A stretch of 5,940 bases of DNA from an uncultured Ruminococcus sp. GTDB taxonomy: Bacteria; Bacillota; Clostridia; Oscillospirales; CAG-272. The notes beneath the pieces were generated by a model, which worked only from the letters and a program-made list of their open reading frames with translations, did not search any database and was not told the DNA's origin. The position numbers and the translations under genes were made by a program. The DNA is taken from positions 1 to 5,940 of the forward strand of contig CACYZS010000109.1 in the NCBI GenBank assembly GCA_902778985.1, in the 5' to 3' direction. Position 1 is the first letter of the stretch; the number at the start of each line of letters is the position of its first letter. This document shows positions 1 to 3,607 of this stretch, one piece after another.

Positions 1-67
1 ATCATCCCCGAAGGGGATATCATATGCGAAGCATATATCACCCGTTCCGACAAGGAACGGATATCAT
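1..67. repeat. Array of three short palindromes with ATATCA(T/C) linkers
   Basis: Three hairpins follow one another: 4-18 (ATCCCC, loop GAA, GGGGAT), 22-36 (ATATGC, loop GAA, GCATAT) and 42-60 (CCGTTCC, loop GACAA, GGAACGG). They are separated by near-identical linkers ATATCAT at 17-23, ATATCAC at 35-41 and ATATCAT at 61-67, the last leading into the larger hairpin at 68-112. Each hairpin has different stem bases but the same design, so structure is kept while sequence changes. Mosaic palindromes of this style are, as I recall, common between genes in uncultured Clostridia; they could be transcribed structured RNA, a multi-hairpin terminator region or a mobile intergenic repeat. The array touches the left edge and may continue beyond it. 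Confidence 0.8.
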
Positions 68-112
68 TGAAAGAAGCCTGATTTGTCCGGTAGACAAATC
101 AGGCTTCTTTCA
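68..112 (-). terminator. 20-bp hairpin behind tRNA-Gln, probable terminator
   Basis: The arms at 68-87 and 93-112 pair perfectly over 20 bp around a 5-nt loop (88-92). On the minus strand the hairpin starts directly after the CCA end of the tRNA. The outer part of the stem is A-rich on the 5' side and T-rich on the 3' side (AAGAAGCC / GGCTTCTT), so it reads as a possible terminator in both directions, although no long T run follows outside the stem. It may also be the largest member of the palindrome array to its left rather than a dedicated terminator. Confidence 0.65.
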
Positions 113-188
113 TGGCTGCGGCACTAGGATTCGAACCTAGGTGATGACGGAGTCAGAGTCCGTTGCCTTACCGCTTGGCGATGCCGCA
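113..188 (-). tRNA. tRNA-Gln, anticodon CTG
   Basis: On the minus strand the gene folds into a full cloverleaf. The acceptor arms TGCGGCA and TGCCGCA (182-188 and 117-123) pair over 7 bp. The D arm is GCC/GGC with a GGTAA loop. The anticodon stem ACGGA/TCCGT encloses the loop CTCTGAC at 152-158, giving anticodon CTG, which reads the Gln codon CAG. The T arm is CTAGG/CCTAG around TTCGAAT. The discriminator is G (116) and CCA is encoded at 113-115. It resembles the bacterial tRNA-Gln consensus in the D arm and the GCCA end. The abundance of CAG Gln codons in the two downstream genes fits the use of a CTG anticodon. It has its own promoter and appears to be transcribed alone, away from the lyase operon. 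Confidence 0.97.
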
Positions 189-200
189 TTGACGGAACGT

Positions 201-229
201 ATTATAGCAGACGTCTGCGCGTTTGTCAA
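201..229 (-). promoter_or_regulatory. Sigma-A promoter of tRNA-Gln
   Basis: Read on the minus strand there is a perfect -35 box TTGACA (224-229), a 17-nt spacer (207-223) and a perfect -10 box TATAAT (201-206). The tRNA 5' end lies 12 nt further on, leaving a very short leader. The consensus match is what one expects for a strongly expressed stable RNA gene. Confidence 0.93.
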
Positions 230-710
230 GAGGGAAAAATAAAAAACGCGCACCGCAACGAACGCCCGGAACGAACCGATCTGTTCCGCCGCTTTTTCCG
301 GGGATCGCGGCGCGTGCCGCCTGAAACGCCGTCGGGTTGCCCGTCCCGGCTCCTTCTTTGCCCTTCGTTGCCCACCCCTCATTGCATATCTTTTCCCGCC
401 GCTTTCTCCGTTGCCGCCGAAACGTCCGGTCGTTTTACCGTCCACCGACCTTTGCAAATCTTGCCCTGTCCGGCGGCGGAAACGTACTCCGCGCCCGCGG
501 CGCGGTTTTCCCCCGTCCGGGCGTCCGCTTTTTTGCGTCGGACTCCGCCGCGTTCGCGCACGCGCAAATAAAAGACGGAAGGGAAGCGCCCGCGCGGACG
601 CCGTTCGTTTGCGACCCCGACGCGCCGCTCCCGGGCGCGGCGGGCTCTTTTTTTCGGGCGGCGCGGGCGTCCCCGAAACGATACCTTTTCGCGTTTTTGG
701 GGGAAAAGGG
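230..710. other. GC-rich gene-free region between divergent promoters
   Basis: This stretch lies between the minus-strand tRNA promoter and the plus-strand operon promoter. Long open frames exist on both strands, but they are Arg/Pro/Ala-rich, lack a ribosome binding site, overlap one another and in part run through the tRNA or the operon promoter, so I do not accept any as a gene. The base composition is pyrimidine-rich on the plus strand and more GC-rich than the tRNA leader. Short imperfect direct repeats of the form CCGCTTT(T/C)TCCG occur near 291 and 399, and GCCGCCGAAACGT-like words recur near 414 and 470. The only recognisable signal is the terminator-like hairpin at 623-654. An untranslated RNA cannot be excluded. 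Confidence 0.55.
623..654 (+). terminator. Possible intrinsic terminator with T7 tract
   Basis: The arms CGCCGC (623-628) and GCGGCG (637-642) form a 6-bp all-GC stem around an 8-nt loop, followed after five bases by seven T residues at 648-654. This is the general form of a plus-strand intrinsic terminator. No plus-strand gene lies upstream within the window, so it would have to end an unrecognised RNA or shield the operon promoter from read-through. In such GC-rich DNA a short GC stem can arise by chance, and the gap before the T run is a little long. Confidence 0.35.
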
Positions 711-739
711 TTGCAATTAGAGCAAAGTCGTGGTATAAT
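711..739 (+). promoter_or_regulatory. Sigma-A promoter of the lyase operon
   Basis: The -35 box TTGCAA (711-716) and the perfect -10 box TATAAT (734-739) are 17 nt apart. A TGG directly before the -10 box (731-733) gives an extended -10 TGn element. Transcription should start near 746, leaving an untranslated leader of roughly 67 nt before the ATG at 813. The leader shows no recognisable riboswitch; a 4-bp AGCC/GGCT hairpin at about 753 followed by a T-rich run is too weak to call an attenuator. Confidence 0.88.
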
Positions 740-800
740 GAACTCACAAAGCCCAAGGCTCTCTTTTTCCCTCTCAAAGCGGCATCGAAACACGAATTAC

Positions 801-805
801 GGAGG
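801..805 (+). promoter_or_regulatory. Ribosome binding site GGAGG of the first lyase gene
   Basis: GGAGG sits 7 nt before the ATG at 813 and is followed by an A-rich spacer. It fixes the true start of the first lyase gene at 813, the start of a lipoprotein signal peptide. The GTG at 965, which opens the long downstream frame, has no comparable site. This is the main argument that the downstream frame has been cut off from its real start. Confidence 0.92.
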
Positions 806-812
806 AAAAACC

Positions 813-1178
813 ATGAAAAATCGCGGCTTGCTGTTATTGCTCGTTTCTTCTCTTCTTCTGTGCCTCGTCCTCTTTGCTTCCTGTAACAAGGACAAGGCGA
901 CGACGGAAACCGAAACCGAACACGAACACGTCTGGGGCGAGGGCGAAACGGTCGCCCTGACCGCGTGCGAGGGCGAGGTCCGCTACGTCTGTACGGTCTG
1001 CGGCGAAAGCAGGTCCGCTACGTCTGTACGGTCTGCGGCGAAAGCAAGTCCGAGCCCTACGCCAACCACGTCTGGGGCGAGGAAAAACGGCTTGTCACCG
1101 TCCCGACCGCCACGGTCGACGGCGAATGTGAACGCATCTGCACGGTGTGCGGAAAAACGGGGGGTAACGTACCGATGA
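813..1178 (+). CDS. 5' fragment as read: signal peptide and first cysteine module, then out-of-frame tail
   Basis: This is the frame that ribosomes entering at the GGAGG site would read. Residues 1-24 are a lipoprotein signal peptide: MKNR, a Leu/Val/Ser-rich core, then LFASC with Cys24 as the lipidated residue (Phe at -3 makes the lipobox slightly atypical). An acidic linker rich in Thr and Glu follows, then HEHVW at 37-41, C52, C60xxC63 and G64. From residue 67 on, the second repeat copy is read out of frame, giving a Ser/Arg/Pro-rich tail with no family likeness, and translation stops after 121 residues. The product would be a short lipopeptide carrying one cysteine module. The last four bases, ATGA, overlap a possible start for the downstream body at 1175. 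Confidence 0.6.
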   Translation: MKNRGLLLLLVSSLLLCLVLFASCNKDKATTETETEHEHVWGEGETVALTACEGEVRYVCTVCGESRSATSVRSAAKASPSPTPTTSGARKNGLSPSRPPRSTANVNASARCAEKRGVTYR

Positions 1179-3574
1179 CAAAAGCAGAATACGACGAGCA
1201 GGTCGCCGCGCTCCGGACGGAGGTCGCCGCGTTCAAGACGCCCGATTTCGGCGGCGCCAAGATCACGAAGACCATCGACGAGTTCAACGCGGCGGCGGTC
1301 AAGTTGGCGGACTCGGATTACAACCTGTCCTTTACGCCCTACGAAGCGCCGCCGAAGACGCCGATCGCGTCCCATCCGCGCGTCCTGATCAACAAGAGCG
1401 ACCTCGCGGGCATACGCGCCGCCTTAAAAGAGGATCGGAGCCGCGTCGCGGCGGGTCTCTTCTTCAACGCGGTGACCGATCCCCCGACGGGGCAACTCGG
1501 CGAGGCGGTCTTCCACGAGAAGGGCACCTATAAATACATGAACGGCACCTACAACTACGACGACGAGATGCTGAAAGACATTCAGTCGCTCGCCCTCGAC
1601 TACCAGTTGACCGGGAACAAGATCTCGGGCTACGGTGCGGTCCGCGCCATCAAGAACTACCTGCTCACGCTCAACATCGTGAACATCACGTCCGATCCGG
1701 AACGGCAGTACGGCGCCGTGATGTACGTCGCCGCCTGCGTTTACGACTGGTGCTACGACCTGCTTACGCAGATCGACAAAGTGCAGATCGTCTCGGGCGT
1801 CGAACACAAAGTCGTCGCGGGCAATCATATGGAAATGGGCTTCCCGCCGATCAAGCAGTACGCCGTCGCGGGACACGGCTGCGAATACCAGTTGCTGCGC
1901 GACTATCTCGCGTTCGCCATCGCGGTCTACGACGAGTACCCCGGCTGGTGGGAGTTCATCGCCGGACGGTTCTATCAGGAATACGTCGAGGCGCGCAACG
2001 TCTTCTACGAGGGAGGCATGGTGTCGCAGGGCGTTTCTCTCTACGTCCGCGTGCGCTTCGCGTCGGAACTCTACTCCGCCTGGCTGCTCAAAGCCGGCGT
2101 CGGCGAGATGCCGTATAACGCCGACAATATGAAACAGGTCATGCGTTCGATCTACGCCTACGAACTGCCGGACGGCAACGGCTTCGCGATGGGCGACAGC
2201 CACGAGACGGCGGTCGACGGCGACTTCATCAACTACGGGCTGACCGCGATGATGGCTTCTTACCTCTTTAACGACGAGACCATCCGCGCCCAACTCGAGA
2301 GCCGTCCCGGCTGCTACACCAAGTTCTTTGACGAGGATCAGGACTGCTTCGAGTATACCGGCGTCGCCGAATACCTGATCTGTAGTTCGAACGGCGTCAA
2401 AGCCGCGGACGACGTTCACAAGGATATGGATCTGATCCTCTATAACGGCGGCTGGCTCGGACAGATCATCGCCCGCAACGGCTGGGGCGACGATCAGGCG
2501 ACCGTGCTGATGAAGATCGGCGTCAAGACGGCGGGCAACCACGACCACCAGGATCAGGGACAGTTCCAGATCTGGTACAAGGGGATGCTCGCGGGGGACA
2601 CCGGCGTCTACGACGGCTACAGCACCCAGCACCGGAACAACTACCACCGCCAGACCATCGCGCACAACTGCGTTCTGGTCCGCGCGCCCGGCGAAACCGG
2701 TATTTCCGACAGCGGCGGGCAGAGGAAGATCGGCGGCGACGAGATGTCCCCGTCGGGTTTCAAGAACGACGCGAAGTCCAAGACCGGCGAGTTGATCGGC
2801 GTCAAGTACGCCTACGCCGACAACGCGAAGACAAAGCCGCTCTACGCCTACGTGGCGGGCGATATTTCGACGTCCTACGATTCGGGGCGGGCGAGCAAGG
2901 TCGTGCGCCGGATGCTCGCGGTCTACGATACGAAAAACGCCGACGTTCCGCTCTACTTCTTCGTGTTCGATAACGTGACGGCGACAAGCAACTCGCTTGA
3001 AAAGGTCTTCCTGCTCCACACGAGGACCGAACCGACCGTCTCGGGCAAAACCGTGACCGAGGTCAACGGAGAGGGCAAACTGGTGCTTCAGAACGTGTTC
3101 GGCGGCGACTCGATTACAAAAATCGGCGGCGAGAACAACAACTACAACGTCAACGGGACGCAGGTCGCGGCGAAGGCGGACTCCACCAGCCGCGAGGACG
3201 GGTACTGGGGACGCGTCGAGATCACGACCAGCGGCGCCAAAGCGCAGGAAATGCTGAACGTGATGTACGTCTCGGACGCCGATAAGAATCCGGCTCTGAC
3301 CACGACCGCGATCGAGACGAGTGACGTCAAGGGCGCCGTGATCGGCGGAACCGCGGCGGTCTTCGTCACCGATACGGCGCGCCGGACGACGGCGCTGACC
3401 TTCACGGCACCCGGCGAGGGCGACCTGACCTACTACGTTTCGGGCGTCAAAGCGGGACGCTGGACGCTGATCGTGAACGGACAGGCGCAGGGGCGGCTGA
3501 CGGCGGGCGAGGACGACGGGTTCCTCACCTTTACGGCTCCGGCGGGCGCGACGATCACGCTCAATCCCAACTGA
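965..3574 (+). CDS. Lyase body as an open frame: heparinase II/III domains without signal peptide
   Basis: The frame is open from a GTG at 965, but sequence meaningful for the family begins within the second repeat copy (VRYVCTVCGES). A better stand-alone start is the ATG at 1175, with a G6 run ten bases before it (799 residues). In restored numbering (908 residues): HPRVL at 176 opens the helical domain, YDWCYD at 299, GHGCE with H343 and E346, QGVSLY with Y399, YNGGWLGQ at 532, then NHDH with N564, H565 and H567, D584, and AHN with H606. From memory of Pedobacter heparinase II, H202/E205/Y257/H406 are catalytic and H408/D425/H451 bind zinc; the spacings here match closely (H-x2-E; H567 to D584 is 17, as in 408 to 425). 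The last 150 residues look like a beta-sandwich. Substrate is unknown; heparan sulfate, other glycosaminoglycans or alginate-like glycans are all possible. Confidence 0.8.
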   Translation: MRGRGPLRLYGLRRKQVRYVCTVCGESKSEPYANHVWGEEKRLVTVPTATVDGECERICTVCGKTGGNVPMTKAEYDEQVAALRTEVAAFKTPDFGGAKITKTIDEFNAAAVKLADSDYNLSFTPYEAPPKTPIASHPRVLINKSDLAGIRAALKEDRSRVAAGLFFNAVTDPPTGQLGEAVFHEKGTYKYMNGTYNYDDEMLKDIQSLALDYQLTGNKISGYGAVRAIKNYLLTLNIVNITSDPERQYGAVMYVAACVYDWCYDLLTQIDKVQIVSGVEHKVVAGNHMEMGFPPIKQYAVAGHGCEYQLLRDYLAFAIAVYDEYPGWWEFIAGRFYQEYVEARNVFYEGGMVSQGVSLYVRVRFASELYSAWLLKAGVGEMPYNADNMKQVMRSIYAYELPDGNGFAMGDSHETAVDGDFINYGLTAMMASYLFNDETIRAQLESRPGCYTKFFDEDQDCFEYTGVAEYLICSSNGVKAADDVHKDMDLILYNGGWLGQIIARNGWGDDQATVLMKIGVKTAGNHDHQDQGQFQIWYKGMLAGDTGVYDGYSTQHRNNYHRQTIAHNCVLVRAPGETGISDSGGQRKIGGDEMSPSGFKNDAKSKTGELIGVKYAYADNAKTKPLYAYVAGDISTSYDSGRASKVVRRMLAVYDTKNADVPLYFFVFDNVTATSNSLEKVFLLHTRTEPTVSGKTVTEVNGEGKLVLQNVFGGDSITKIGGENNNYNVNGTQVAAKADSTSREDGYWGRVEITTSGAKAQEMLNVMYVSDADKNPALTTTAIETSDVKGAVIGGTAAVFVTDTARRTTALTFTAPGEGDLTYYVSGVKAGRWTLIVNGQAQGRLTAGEDDGFLTFTAPAGATITLNPN
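976..1045 (+). repeat. Exact 35-bp tandem duplication in the cysteine-module region
   Basis: Unit one is 976-1010 and unit two is 1011-1045, identical at all 35 positions; identity runs one base past the second unit and then degrades. Each copy spans the codons for the YVCTVCGES segment. Because 35 is not a multiple of three, the second copy shifts the reading frame by -1 relative to the first. The in-frame meaning of copy one is in the signal-peptide frame and that of copy two is in the lyase frame, so loss of either copy rejoins them perfectly. Confidence 0.97.
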
Positions 3575-3607
3575 TATTCGCAACATCAAACGAAAAAGGA
3601 TTCTGTT

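Larger units (their letters stand above)
813..3574 (+). pseudogene. Heparinase II/III-family surface lipoprotein, frameshifted by a 35-bp tandem duplication
   Basis: As it stands, the gene reads from the well-supported ATG at 813 in one frame until the stop at 1176-1178, while the catalytic body lies in another frame up to the TGA at 3572-3574. The break is the second copy of an exact 35-bp repeat (1011-1045). Taking out one copy gives an uninterrupted protein of 908 residues: signal peptide with Cys24, two cysteine modules (about 37-103), a helical linker (about 110-165), a helical lyase domain from H176 and a beta-rich C-terminal domain to the end. The same order is found in the next gene, which strongly supports the reconstruction. 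Family members cleave uronic-acid-containing polysaccharides by beta-elimination; being a lipoprotein it would act outside the membrane. The body shows no further stops or loss of key residues, so the lesion is recent, reversible or an assembly error. Confidence 0.85.

Noticed and set aside
1..112. CRISPR array
   Set aside because: The repeated linkers are only about seven bases, spacing is uneven and the intervening units are palindromes, not spacers.
749..771. Small AGCC/GGCT hairpin plus T-rich run in the operon leader as an attenuator
   Set aside because: Only four base pairs and an interrupted T run; too weak to call.
137..793. Minus-strand open frame of 218 codons and overlapping frames on both strands in the GC-rich gap
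   Set aside because: It runs through the operon promoter and most of tRNA-Gln; its translation is Arg/Lys/Gly/Pro low complexity. The overlapping plus-strand frames likewise lack ribosome binding sites.
965..967. GTG at 965 as the genuine start of the lyase gene
   Set aside because: No ribosome binding site precedes it, its first residues are an out-of-frame reading of repeat copy one, and it would lack the signal peptide that the neighbouring paralogue has.
1152..1165. A5 and G6 runs in the frame overlap as a programmed -1 frameshift site rescuing the first gene
   Set aside because: The phase does not fit an X XXY YYZ heptamer, and a shift there would keep more than 30 out-of-frame residues and lose the second module. 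The exact 35-bp duplication explains the frame change better.
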